Under the pieces are notes generated by a model. It searched no databases. It had not been told where the DNA came from and saw nothing but the letters and a program-made list of their open reading frames with translations. From a virus: a stretch of DNA of 64,000 nt. A program made the position numbers and the translations under genes. The stretch is from the IMG/VR virus record IMGVR_UViG_3300021962_000028, positions 62,001-126,000 of that record, one strand, 5' to 3'. Shown here in pieces: positions 24,780 through 30,361 of the stretch (the first letter of the stretch is position 1; every line of letters starts with the position of its first letter).

Positions 24780-25237
24780 AAGTATGATAATGATGGAGTA
24801 CCCGTCTCGCTCCAATCTTAACTGCTTTCCTGAGTTTTAGGAGGCCTCGGCAGAAAGGGTGATGAACTATTTTTCCATTCGGAATTGTCGACATTCCATT
24901 GAATGGTAAGAACCATTATCAATATTTTAAAAATTGGTGAGACCTTAAGATTTACTCATTCGTGGGTCACCCCATCCGTTCTACCTAGACCTCGCCTTTA
25001 ACATCCGTTCTACCCAAACCATCGTTTTTACCTGTTAACCTTTCGGAAAACTTTGAGTACCTCCTCAATGAGTTAATCTGATAGGGGCTCCATCTTGCTC
25101 GTCATTTCTGACTCCCTATGGGGTTCTGCTGATATAGGTCTATCTGCTATCTTACCAATCTAATTATTCAAAGAACTCTTTTGACAGGGGAGTAGGTCAC
25201 CAACTTACCAACTACCTACCCCCCTTCAACCACATTA
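24780..25237 (-). ncRNA. Long structured leader of tRNA transcript
   Basis: About 458 nt between a full promoter at 25238-25269 and tRNA-Phe, with no gene. It contains a 13-nt direct repeat (GGTAGAACGGATG on the minus strand at 24973-24985 and 25002-25014) and several hairpins. Probably a stable leader RNA or processed ncRNA. Confidence 0.45.
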
Positions 25238-25269
25238 CAAATGTACGGCAAATTATTTAATTCTCCAAA
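25238..25269 (-). promoter_or_regulatory. Full Bacteroidota promoter for the tRNA array
   Basis: On the minus strand TTTG (25269-25266), 20 bp, then TACATTTG (25245-25238). It drives leftward transcription toward tRNA-Phe and beyond. Confidence 0.7.
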
Positions 25270-25278
25270 CATTTTTTG

Positions 25279-25350
25279 TAGTTCCTGTAGGATTCGAACC
25301 TACGACAACTTGTATGTAAAACAAGGGCTCTTCCACTGAGCTAAGGAACT
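25279..25350 (-). tRNA. tRNA-Val(TAC)
   Basis: Acceptor AGTTCCT/AGGAACT with A73; loop TTTACAT on CTTGT/ACAAG; T-loop TTCGAAT. Confidence 0.95.
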
Positions 25351-25356
25351 GTTAAG

Positions 25357-25428
25357 TACCGATGGGAAGAATTGAACTTCCGACACCTTCCGTATGAAAG
25401 AAGTGCTCTACCACTGAGCTACATCGGT
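25357..25428 (-). tRNA. tRNA-Met(CAT), elongator or Ile2
   Basis: Acceptor ACCGATG/CATCGGT with A73, fully paired at 1-72, so not an initiator; loop TTCATAC on CTTCT/GGAAG; T-loop TTCAATT. It could decode AUG, or AUA if C34 becomes lysidine. Confidence 0.9.
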
Positions 25429-25482
25429 ATTTTGGTGGACGTAGACTCATCACCTACTCTTGGGTTTCCACCGAACCCCTTG

Positions 25483-25553
25483 TTGTCCCTGAAGGATTCG
25501 AACCTCCACCGCGTGGACCAAAACCACGTGTCCTGCCATTAGACCAAAGGACA
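25483..25553 (-). tRNA. tRNA-Gln(TTG)
   Basis: Acceptor TGTCCTT/AGGGACA with A73; loop TTTTGGT on CGTGG/CCACG; T-loop TTCGAAT. Confidence 0.93.
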
Positions 25554-25571
25554 GTTTGACTGTTTTTCCGA

Positions 25572-25579
25572 TATTTATA
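25572..25579 (+). promoter_or_regulatory. TATTTATA motif
   Basis: GATATTTATAG 30 nt ahead of the holin ATG at 25610, on the strand opposite to the surrounding tRNAs. Confidence 0.45.
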
Positions 25580-25609
25580 GACTGGCATAAACCTTTAATC
25601 AAATTTATA

Positions 25610-25774
25610 ATGACTAAAGAACAAATCCAAGGTATCGTTAGACACGCACTTACTTTTGTGGGTGGTATCCTGATTATGAAAGGTCTTGCAACTGATTCAA
25701 CAGTTCAAGAACTTATCGGAGCTGCAGTTACATTAGTTGGTGGTGTATGGTCAATTATTGCTAAACAGAAATAA
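25610..25774 (+). CDS. Pam3-gp28-type putative holin
   Basis: 54 residues: MTKEQIQGIVRHALTFVGGILIMKGLATDST, then GAAVTLVGGVWSIIAKQK. The RHALT..GG....KG...S....G....GG.WS...K pattern is that of the Pam3-gp28 family of small phage holin-like membrane proteins. It would form membrane lesions for endolysin release. The frame could extend to 25556 but the ATG at 25610 matches the family start. It stands alone, rightward, inside the leftward tRNA array, with its own motif and terminator. Confidence 0.8.
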   Translation: MTKEQIQGIVRHALTFVGGILIMKGLATDSTVQELIGAAVTLVGGVWSIIAKQK

Positions 25775-25792
25775 TTGATAACGACCTAATCG

Positions 25793-25821
25793 AAAAAGAG
25801 GGGATTTATATCCCCTTTTTT
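25793..25821 (+). terminator. Rho-independent terminator
   Basis: AAAGAGGGGAT/ATCCCCTTTT hairpin with a T-run after the holin gene. Confidence 0.8.
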
Positions 25822-25827
25822 ATTTTG

Positions 25828-25908
25828 TGGGAGTGGAGGGATTCGAACCCCCAATGTCGTAAGACCACTGATTTACAGTCAGCTAAGCAACCGTTGCTCA
25901 ACACTCCC
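25828..25908 (-). tRNA. tRNA-Tyr(GTA)
   Basis: Acceptor GGGAGTG/CACTCCC with A73; loop CTGTAAA on a CTGA/TCAG stem; long variable arm; T-loop TTCGAAT. Confidence 0.94.
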
Positions 25909-26056
25909 AATTTAGGAAAACAGAAGATGGTTCAGTGGACATCTGTTTTTACGATTAGCGTTACTCGGGTGAATACCTGCAAACTCCGATTATATTAGTC
26001 AGTATTCACTCTCGAACTATCAATACAATCATTCCCTAATCAACCTAATTTTTTTG
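25909..26056. other. Spacer with hairpins
   Basis: 148 nt, no gene. An imperfect hairpin AAAACAG(A)AGATG/CATCTGTTTT near 25917-25950 could act as a terminator, and GTGAATA/TATTCAC pairs lie near 25970-26010. Confidence 0.4.
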
Positions 26057-26128
26057 CGGCCAGGGAGAATTACGATATCTCGACCTATCGCTTAACAGGC
26101 GATTGCTCTTCCTCTGAGCTACCTGGCC
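26057..26128 (-). tRNA. tRNA-Asn(GTT) with unusual T-arm
   Basis: Acceptor GGCCAGG/CCTGGCC with G73; loop CTGTTAA on ATCGC/GCGAT. The T-arm reads GAGA-TATCGTAAT-TCTC rather than the usual TTCGANT loop, so the T-loop is atypical. Confidence 0.88.
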
Positions 26129-26133
26129 ATTTG

Positions 26134-26206
26134 CACGCCTACCAAGATTCGAACTTGGAACAACAGTTTTGGAGACTGTGATGATAAACCGTTTCACCAT
26201 AGACGT
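26134..26206 (-). tRNA. tRNA-Trp(CCA)
   Basis: Acceptor ACGTCTA/TAGGCGT with G73; loop CTCCAAA on ACAGT/ACTGT; T-loop TTCGAAT. Confidence 0.94.
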
Positions 26207-26211
26207 ATTTG

Positions 26212-26283
26212 AGGTCGGTACAGGAATCGAACCTGTGTAGATAGTTTTGCAGACTATCGCCTAAACCACTCGGCCAACCGACC
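26212..26283 (-). tRNA. tRNA-Cys(GCA)
   Basis: Acceptor GGTCGGT/ACCGACC with U73 (cysteine identity base); loop CTGCAAA on ATAGT/ACTAT; T-loop TTCGATT. Confidence 0.94.
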
Positions 26284-26289
26284 CTATTG

Positions 26290-26364
26290 TGTCCCCGACA
26301 GGACTCGAACCTGTGACTCCCTCATTAAAAGTGAGGTGCTCTAAACCAACTGAGCTACGAAGAC
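26290..26364 (-). tRNA. tRNA-Lys(TTT)
   Basis: Acceptor GTCTTCG/CGGGGAC with A73; loop CTTTTAA on CCTCA/TGAGG; T-loop TTCGAGT. Confidence 0.94.
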
Positions 26365-26370
26365 ATTAAG

Positions 26371-26444
26371 TTGTCACAGATGGGCTCGAACCATCGACCT
26401 TTCGCGTATCAGGCGAACGCTCTAACCAACTGAGCTATGTGACA
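26371..26444 (-). tRNA. tRNA-Ile(GAT)
   Basis: Acceptor TGTCACA/TGTGACA with A73; loop CTGATAC on TTCGC/GCGAA; T-loop TTCGAGC. Confidence 0.95.
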
Positions 26445-26450
26445 ATGTTG

Positions 26451-26522
26451 TCGGGGTGGCGGGAGTCGAACCCGCCGCCTCGTGTTCCCAAAACACGCGT
26501 CTCTCCTCGAGACTACACCCCG
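26451..26522 (-). tRNA. tRNA-Pro(TGG)
   Basis: Acceptor CGGGGTG/CACCCCG with A73; loop TTTGGGA on CGTGT/ACACG; T-loop TTCGACT. Confidence 0.94.
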
Positions 26523-26571
26523 TTTACTTTTCTTACCAATATGTCAAAGAACACTTTATTACAAAAAAAAA

Positions 26572-26594
26572 TCCTGAACTTTTTGAGTTCAGGA
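26572..26594 (-). terminator. Rho-independent terminator
   Basis: TCCTGAACT/AGTTCAGGA hairpin followed by a T-run on the minus strand. It separates the upstream small-gene unit from the tRNA run. Confidence 0.75.
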
Positions 26595-26631
26595 CTTTGA
26601 TATATTTGTTGTATGTTTTTCTAAAATTACA

Positions 26632-26742
26632 TTACACTAAATCATCATTAACTGAACTTGTATGCGAAATACGCGGATACGAACAATTACTAAATTGTTG
26701 TTTCCAAATCACGACGTTCATATGTTTATTAGTGTTTTTCAT
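26632..26742 (-). CDS. Possible 36-residue peptide
   Basis: MKNTNKHMNVVIWKQQFSNC... ending NDDLV. It lies between a TAACTTTG box (26788-26795) and a terminator, so something small is transcribed here, but the peptide has no recognisable feature and could be chance. Confidence 0.3.
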   Translation of the reverse strand: MKNTNKHMNVVIWKQQFSNCSYPRISHTSSVNDDLV

Positions 26743-26787
26743 TTTTTCTATTTGTTGTGGTATCTCTACCTGTTTCTATAATTACTA

Positions 26788-26795
26788 CAAAGTTA
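26788..26795 (-). promoter_or_regulatory. Bacteroidota-type -7 box (TAACTTTG)
   Basis: TAACTTTG on the minus strand, 45 nt ahead of the 36-residue frame. Confidence 0.5.
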
Positions 26796-26829
26796 CGAAA
26801 AATTACGTAATTGTCAAATATTTTTTATT

Positions 26830-27414
26830 TTATTTTAAAAAAGATAATACTTTTTCTTTAATACCAGATTGTTTTAACCCTTCATTACCTCTTGGAGTCA
26901 ATACAAAATTTTCTAAACCCCAATCGTGAACCCATTTAATCGAATACGACATCCCTTCTTTACCCATATCAAGGTCGTCGATAGCTACCCACTCAGTAAC
27001 CTCAGGATGATTCTTTAAGTATTGGTTGATTTCCAATGTACGAGTCTGTTCTAAATCCCAATCTCTATTCCAAGGGAACGAACCATCGTAGTTATTACAT
27101 TCACTTAAGTTAGGTGTAAAGGCGATTGGTTTTTTATTAATTCCTTGGGACTCGTAATACTCTCCCATTTCCTCAACGGTACACCATCTTTTCCAATCTG
27201 ATGATACCACAATTTCCGCACCAGTTTTTTCCAAGATTTCGTTAAGAACTTTAATAGCTTTCTTATTGAAATTATCAAAACGGTATTCTAATGGCATTTC
27301 CTTTGGGGTCATTGATAACTTTTGACCGTCCCATTTATTTCGTTTCTTATAACGACCACCCCACTCTGTGGATAAACAGATTACTCCGTCGTGGTCTAAA
27401 AATATAACTTTCAT
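26830..27414 (-). CDS. HAD-fold phosphatase-like protein
   Basis: 194 residues. MKVIFLDHDGVI gives the HAD motif I (DxDGV), AEIVVSSDWKRW the motif II Ser, and WVAIDDLDMG the motif IV acidic pair. The set resembles HAD domains attached to RNA-repair (Swiss Army Knife) proteins and to phage 5'/3' phosphatases, so RNA end dephosphorylation is possible. Start at 27414 forms an ATGA overlap with the stop of the upstream gene; the longer frame has no better start. Confidence 0.75.
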   Translation of the reverse strand: MKVIFLDHDGVICLSTEWGGRYKKRNKWDGQKLSMTPKEMPLEYRFDNFNKKAIKVLNEILEKTGAEIVVSSDWKRWCTVEEMGEYYESQGINKKPIAFTPNLSECNNYDGSFPWNRDWDLEQTRTLEINQYLKNHPEVTEWVAIDDLDMGKEGMSYSIKWVHDWGLENFVLTPRGNEGLKQSGIKEKVLSFLK

Positions 27415-27686
27415 TTTTTTTCTATTTTTTTTAAAACCATAGACGACCATTTTTGTCTTGGCCCGTTTTTCATTAACACCTCGTTGATAAAAGTCTCAGC
27501 ATCAGGAAGATTGTTGAATTTTAGAACGGTGTTGTAAGACCCACTCTCATAACATTCTTTATACTTTACGTACGACCACCATTTAAACCATAAAAATTTT
27601 TTAGATTCTTTTATACAGAAATGAACTTGGTTACTAATACCATTCTCATTAAAATAATCTTCTCTAATAATCAGGTAACTTTTCAT
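27411..27686 (-). CDS. Small hypothetical protein
   Basis: 91 residues, aromatic and charged (MKSYLIIREDYFNENGISNQVHFCIKESKKFLWFKWWSYVKYKECYE...). No family recognised. TATATTTG lies exactly 4 nt before ATG; it forms a two-gene unit with the HAD gene. Confidence 0.65.
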   Translation of the reverse strand: MKSYLIIREDYFNENGISNQVHFCIKESKKFLWFKWWSYVKYKECYESGSYNTVLKFNNLPDAETFINEVLMKNGPRQKWSSMVLKKIEKK

Positions 27687-27690
27687 AGTA

Positions 27691-27698
27691 CAAATATA
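27691..27698 (-). promoter_or_regulatory. TATATTTG box 4 nt before ATG
   Basis: TATATTTG-TACT-ATG at 27686. Confidence 0.65.
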
Positions 27699-27701
27699 CG
27701 A

Positions 27702-27869
27702 CTATTTTTTAATAATATAACCATATTGGTTTAAAATTAGAATAATCCCTAAAATGGATAAACCAAGACAAATTATTTTAACAATAACGTCAATGAATGT
27801 TTTCTTACTCCATATAACCCCAAAGATTAGGAATATAATTGTCGCAATAATATTGAATATAAGTTGCAT
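27702..27869 (-). CDS. Small two-span membrane protein
   Basis: 55 residues, MQLIFNIIATIIFLIFGVIW then VIVKIICLGLSILGIILIL, ending YGYIIKK. The frame upstream of 27869 covers a tRNA and is rejected. No family recognised. Confidence 0.55.
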   Translation of the reverse strand: MQLIFNIIATIIFLIFGVIWSKKTFIDVIVKIICLGLSILGIILILNQYGYIIKK

Positions 27870-27890
27870 ATTTGTTTTTTTAGATATTTG

Positions 27891-27964
27891 TGGTCCATAC
27901 AGGACTTGAACCTGTGACCTTCTCATTATGAGTGAGCTGCTCTAACCAACTGAGCTAAAGGACC
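27891..27964 (-). tRNA. tRNA-Met(CAT), second elongator or Ile2
   Basis: Acceptor GGTCCTT/ATGGACC (one T-T mismatch) with A73; G1-C72 paired, so not an initiator; loop CTCATAA on GCTCA/TGAGA; T-loop TTCAAGT. One of the two CAT elongators may be the lysidine-type Ile tRNA for AUA. Confidence 0.9.
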
Positions 27965-27970
27965 TATTTG

Positions 27971-28043
27971 AGCCTCCTGTAGGATTCGAACCTACGACCC
28001 CTTCATTACAAGTGAAGTGCTCTACCAGCTGAGCTAAGGAGGC
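27971..28043 (-). tRNA. tRNA-Thr(TGT)
   Basis: Acceptor GCCTCCT/AGGAGGC with T73; loop CTTGTAA on CTTCA/TGAAG; T-loop TTCGAAT. Confidence 0.95.
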
Positions 28044-28328
28044 CTATTTAATTTTCTTATATACGTAAGTTATTGTGTCCCCTATTTTGTAGATATCGTC
28101 CCTATCTGTTGAGAATGCTTGTCCGCACTCTGTTTTGTAGTAATATTTTGGAGTTAATTCATTAATTGCCACAGGTTGTTTAACCCAAGAACTATCTATA
28201 ACGCATTTAACAACTTTGTCCCCTGGTTCAATTTTATTTCTATTTTCACACCCTGTTAATACAAAGGCAATAATACCAATTAATAAAAACCAAATAATGG
28301 CAAATACGTACGGTGCGAACTTTTTCAT
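28044..28328 (-). CDS. Small lipoprotein
   Basis: 94 residues with a hydrophobic signal (FAPYVFAIIWFLLIGIIAFVLTGC) ending in a lipobox LTGC, then a polar domain with two further cysteines (VKCVIDSSW, TECGQAF). Unknown family. Its stop directly abuts tRNA-Thr, so both are probably in one transcript. Confidence 0.7.
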   Translation of the reverse strand: MKKFAPYVFAIIWFLLIGIIAFVLTGCENRNKIEPGDKVVKCVIDSSWVKQPVAINELTPKYYYKTECGQAFSTDRDDIYKIGDTITYVYKKIK

Positions 28329-28347
28329 ATATTATTTTTTTTGTAAT

Positions 28348-28602
28348 TTAAACAACCAAATACTTTATAGAATTTTTTTTAATCCATTCTGAATCATATT
28401 TAAACTCCTTCCAATTGTCGAAGTCCTTAAGTTCTTCTAATACCTCATTAGGTACTAATGTAAACCCTTCAGGTGCAATACCATCAAATTTATGATATGC
28501 AGAATGTTCTATTTTTTCTTTCATCATTTGACAGAATAACTCACTTTTGATAAACTCATTATGTTCTTCTTCAAATACAATATCTTGATTAATATCAACC
28601 AT
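28348..28602 (-). CDS. Small hypothetical protein
   Basis: 84 residues, acidic (MVDINQDIVFEEEHNEFIKSELFCQMMKEKIE...), with FDGIAPEGFTLVPNEVLEELKDF. No recognised family; lies between tRNA-Arg and the lipoprotein gene. Confidence 0.6.
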   Translation of the reverse strand: MVDINQDIVFEEEHNEFIKSELFCQMMKEKIEHSAYHKFDGIAPEGFTLVPNEVLEELKDFDNWKEFKYDSEWIKKNSIKYLVV

Positions 28603-28617
28603 AATTTCTTAATTTAG

Positions 28618-28689
28618 TAGCCCCACCAAGAATCGAACTTGGAACTAATCTTTAGAAGAGATTCGTTATATCCATTTAACTATGGAGCC
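28618..28689 (-). tRNA. tRNA-Arg(TCT)
   Basis: Acceptor GGCTCCA/TGGGGCT (G1-U72) with A73; loop CTTCTAA on AATCT/AGATT; T-loop TTCGATT. Reads AGA and AGG, common codons in this AT-rich genome. Confidence 0.93.
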
Positions 28690-28694
28690 ATTTG

Positions 28695-28871
28695 TTAGAC
28701 TTTTTTAACTAAGTAAACGTGACCTGAGTCTGAGTTTTTAGAAAAAATATCTCTCATTTTAATTGCTTCTTCCTCGGTTTCAAATTCCCATATTTCAGAG
28801 TGACCATCTAATATGATAACAGGAACTTTAACTCCGTTAAGACTTTCCATTAATTTTACAATTACCCACAT
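28695..28871 (-). CDS. Small hypothetical protein
   Basis: 58 residues: MWVIVKLMESLNGVKVPVII, then a LDGHSEIWEFETEEEAIKMRDIFSKN segment, ending HVYLVKKV. The beta-alpha-beta layout with an EEEA helix resembles small phage proteins of unknown role. A TAAATTTG box lies 18 nt upstream, supporting a real gene. Confidence 0.6.
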   Translation of the reverse strand: MWVIVKLMESLNGVKVPVIILDGHSEIWEFETEEEAIKMRDIFSKNSDSGHVYLVKKV

Positions 28872-28889
28872 AATATTTTATTTACACTA

Positions 28890-28897
28890 CAAATTTA
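28890..28897 (-). promoter_or_regulatory. Bacteroidota-type -7 box (TAAATTTG)
   Basis: TAAATTTG on the minus strand, 18 nt ahead of the ATG at 28871. Confidence 0.5.
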
Positions 28898-28914
28898 GTA
28901 AAAATTATCCGAAT

Positions 28915-29076
28915 TTACAAATTAAAACAACTTTTAAGTGAAAATAATATAAAAAAAATTATTACTAACAGAATTGAGTAACCGAAAACTTTATTATTTC
29001 TTTCAACCTTTTCTTTTGAACGACCTTGCCATTCATCAGAATCCCATACTTCAGAATCCCATTCTTCATTTTCCAT
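28915..29076 (-). CDS. Small single-span membrane protein
   Basis: 53 residues: an acidic N-terminus with a repeated (S)E-WDS-(D)E pattern (MENEEWDSEVWDSDEW), a basic linker, and one C-terminal membrane span GYSILLVIIFFILFSL. Tail-anchored layout. No family recognised. Confidence 0.55.
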   Translation of the reverse strand: MENEEWDSEVWDSDEWQGRSKEKVERNNKVFGYSILLVIIFFILFSLKSCFNL

Positions 29077-29106
29077 ACTTAATAAGTATTACTAAATTTA
29101 TTTGTG

Positions 29107-29178
29107 CGGTCTATGAGGGAATCGAACCCTCCTCACTACCGTGACAGGGTAGCATCCTAGCCGATGAACGAATAGACC
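29107..29178 (-). tRNA. tRNA-Asp(GTC), copy 1
   Basis: Acceptor GGTCTAT/ATAGACC with G73; loop CTGTCAC on CTACC/GGTAG; T-loop TTCGATT. Confidence 0.94.
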
Positions 29179-29186
29179 AATTTTTG

Positions 29187-29259
29187 CGGTCCCGACGGGA
29201 TTCGAACCCGTACCTCGCACCGTGACAGGGTGGAATTGTAACCATTCAACCACGGGACC
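29187..29259 (-). tRNA. tRNA-Asp(GTC), copy 2
   Basis: Acceptor GGTCCCG/CGGGACC with G73; loop CTGTCAC on a CACC/GGTG stem; T-loop TTCGAAT. Same anticodon as copy 1 but clearly different stems, so not a recent duplication. Confidence 0.93.
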
Positions 29260-29265
29260 TTTTTG

Positions 29266-29338
29266 AGCGGAAGACGGGACTCGAACCCGCAACCCCCGAC
29301 TTGGAAGGACGGTGCTCTACCAATTGAGCTACTTCCGC
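29266..29338 (-). tRNA. tRNA-Gly(TCC)
   Basis: Acceptor GCGGAAG/CTTCCGC with T73; loop CTTCCAA on CCGTC/GTCGG; T-loop TTCGAGT. Confidence 0.95.
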
Positions 29339-29344
29339 ATTTTT

Positions 29345-29412
29345 GGGTAGAATCAGACGCGTTCTGTCTACCGAGACCTCGTCGTTAACTTTCGTCAGAG
29401 CGGACCGAGACA
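29345..29412. other. Structured spacer
   Basis: No gene. GGTAGA/TCTACC with an inner CAGA/TCTG stem near 29346-29373, followed by GAGACC/GGTCTC-type pairing. Possible RNA processing signal. Confidence 0.4.
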
Positions 29413-29418
29413 CTTTTG

Positions 29419-29492
29419 TTGCGGGTGAGGGACTCGAACCCCCGTCTTTGGCTTATGAGACCAAGCTGGAACCACCTCCAGTCTAACCCACG
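29419..29492 (-). tRNA. tRNA-Met(CAT), initiator-type, copy 1
   Basis: Acceptor CGTGGGT/ACCCGCA leaves C1-A72 unpaired, the hallmark of bacterial initiator tRNA; A73; loop CTCATAA on TTGGT/GCCAA. The anticodon stem lacks the full run of three G-C pairs, so initiator function is probable but not certain. Confidence 0.85.
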
Positions 29493-29503
29493 ATATATTA
29501 TTT

Positions 29504-29593
29504 GTTATCACTTCAGCCACATCGTGAAAGCCGCCCCTCACGCGTTGTTTAAAGGAATCCGATTGCGGCCTCATCCTACTGAGTTATGATAAC
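29504..29593 (-). other. Cloverleaf-like element without tRNA T-loop
   Basis: 90 nt closed by a perfect 7-bp stem GTTATCA/TGATAAC, followed by TA and a D-arm-like ACTC-AGTAGGAT-GAGG. Central GCCGC/GCGGC stem and a CTT(T)CA/TGAAG arm replace normal anticodon and T-arms. Looks like a degenerate or repurposed tRNA. Confidence 0.45.
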
Positions 29594-29597
29594 TTTG

Positions 29598-29669
29598 TTG
29601 CGGGAGGAGGATTCGAACCTCCGACCTCAAGGTTATGAGCCTTGCGAGCTACCACTGCTCTATCCCGCG
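29598..29669 (-). tRNA. tRNA-fMet(CAT), initiator-type, copy 2
   Basis: Acceptor CGCGGGA/TCCCGCA with C1-A72 unpaired and A73; D-arm AGAGCAGTGGTAGCTC as in bacterial initiators; loop CTCATAA on CAAGG/CCTTG; T-loop TTCGAAT. Confidence 0.92.
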
Positions 29670-29675
29670 ATGTTG

Positions 29676-29749
29676 TGGAGATGGTGAGAATCGAACTCAC
29701 CCCAGATTGATTGCAAATCATTCTCGTCGGCCTTGAGACATACACCCCC
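29676..29749 (-). tRNA. tRNA-Ala(TGC)
   Basis: Acceptor GGGGGTG/CATCTCC contains the G3-U70 wobble that defines alanine tRNAs; A73; loop TTTGCAA; T-loop TTCGATT. Confidence 0.93.
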
Positions 29750-29756
29750 ATTTTTA

Positions 29757-30020
29757 TTATGAATACTTTTTAGCGATATTCATAATAGTATCTTCATCTT
29801 CTTTACTCATTCTATGATAAGAATTTGCTAAAACATCACAATAATCCCTATGAGTTTCCTCAATTAGTGTATATTGATTTGGTTTACCAGGACCCTTACT
29901 ATTTTTAGTTAAGTGACCTCTTTCGATTAATTCATCAATTAATTCATTAATTTCACTTTTAGAGCATTCATCAATAAATTCATAAACCTCTAAATCAATG
30001 TAAGTGCTAAATTCAGGCAT
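29757..30020 (-). CDS. Small hypothetical protein
   Basis: 87 residues, acidic. EFIDECSKSEINELIDELIERGHL then KGPGKPNQYTLIEE looks like a small winged-helix or ParD-like helical domain (an INELIDELIERG helix followed by a GPGKP turn). DNA binding is a guess. It sits between tRNA-Glu and tRNA-Ala in the same orientation. Confidence 0.6.
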   Translation of the reverse strand: MPEFSTYIDLEVYEFIDECSKSEINELIDELIERGHLTKNSKGPGKPNQYTLIEETHRDYCDVLANSYHRMSKEDEDTIMNIAKKYS

Positions 30021-30040
30021 AATAGTTATTTTTAAGTTTG

Positions 30041-30112
30041 TAGTCCCTACGGGAATCGAACCCGTCTTTTATCCGTGAAAGGGATATGTCCTAACCGATA
30101 GACGAAGGGACC
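30041..30112 (-). tRNA. tRNA-Glu(TTC)
   Basis: Acceptor GGTCCCT/AGGGACT (G1-U72) with A73; loop CTTTCAC on ATCC/GGAT; T-loop TTCGATT. Confidence 0.94.
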
Positions 30113-30128
30113 ATTTTTAAATCTTTTA

Positions 30129-30159
30129 CAAAGATACAACCAATATTTCAAAGAACAAA
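30129..30159 (-). promoter_or_regulatory. Full Bacteroidota promoter ahead of tRNA-Glu
   Basis: TTTG (30159-30156), 19 bp, TATCTTTG (30136-30129) on the minus strand, 16 nt before the tRNA-Glu 5' end. Head of the right part of the tRNA array. Confidence 0.7.
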
Positions 30160-30175
30160 ATTTTACAAATAAAAA

Positions 30176-30200
30176 AACCCATCTCTTTTGGAGATGGGTT
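30176..30200 (-). terminator. Rho-independent terminator
   Basis: AACCCATCTC/GAGATGGGTT hairpin plus T-run on the minus strand, ending the glycosyltransferase operon before the tRNA promoter. Confidence 0.8.
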
Positions 30201-30361
30201 CAGTGAATTCATAGTATAGGAATATCACACCATCTCCATTGGAGTAGTCGCTTCAGTTCTATCTGTCCCGCCTATTAGTATGATATGTATTGTTTTCATT
30301 TGCAGTTTTACTTGTTTTTTATTAAATATACGTATGTAACGTAAAAAGTCAAATTTTATTT
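30201..30361 (-). other. Trailer region after glycosyltransferase operon
   Basis: 160 nt. The only frame is a 24-codon one (30225-30299, MKTIHIILIGGTDR...), too short to claim as a gene. The rest shows no clear structure besides an ACCATCTCCATTGGAG-type hairpin. Confidence 0.35.

Noticed and set aside
24466-24815. Open frames of 60-100 codons on both strands among tRNA-like genes
   Set aside because: They read through tRNA-like elements and tRNA-Phe; composition follows RNA structure, not protein.
26456-26929. 157-codon plus-strand frame
   Set aside because: It starts in tRNA-Pro, crosses a terminator and runs antisense into the HAD gene.
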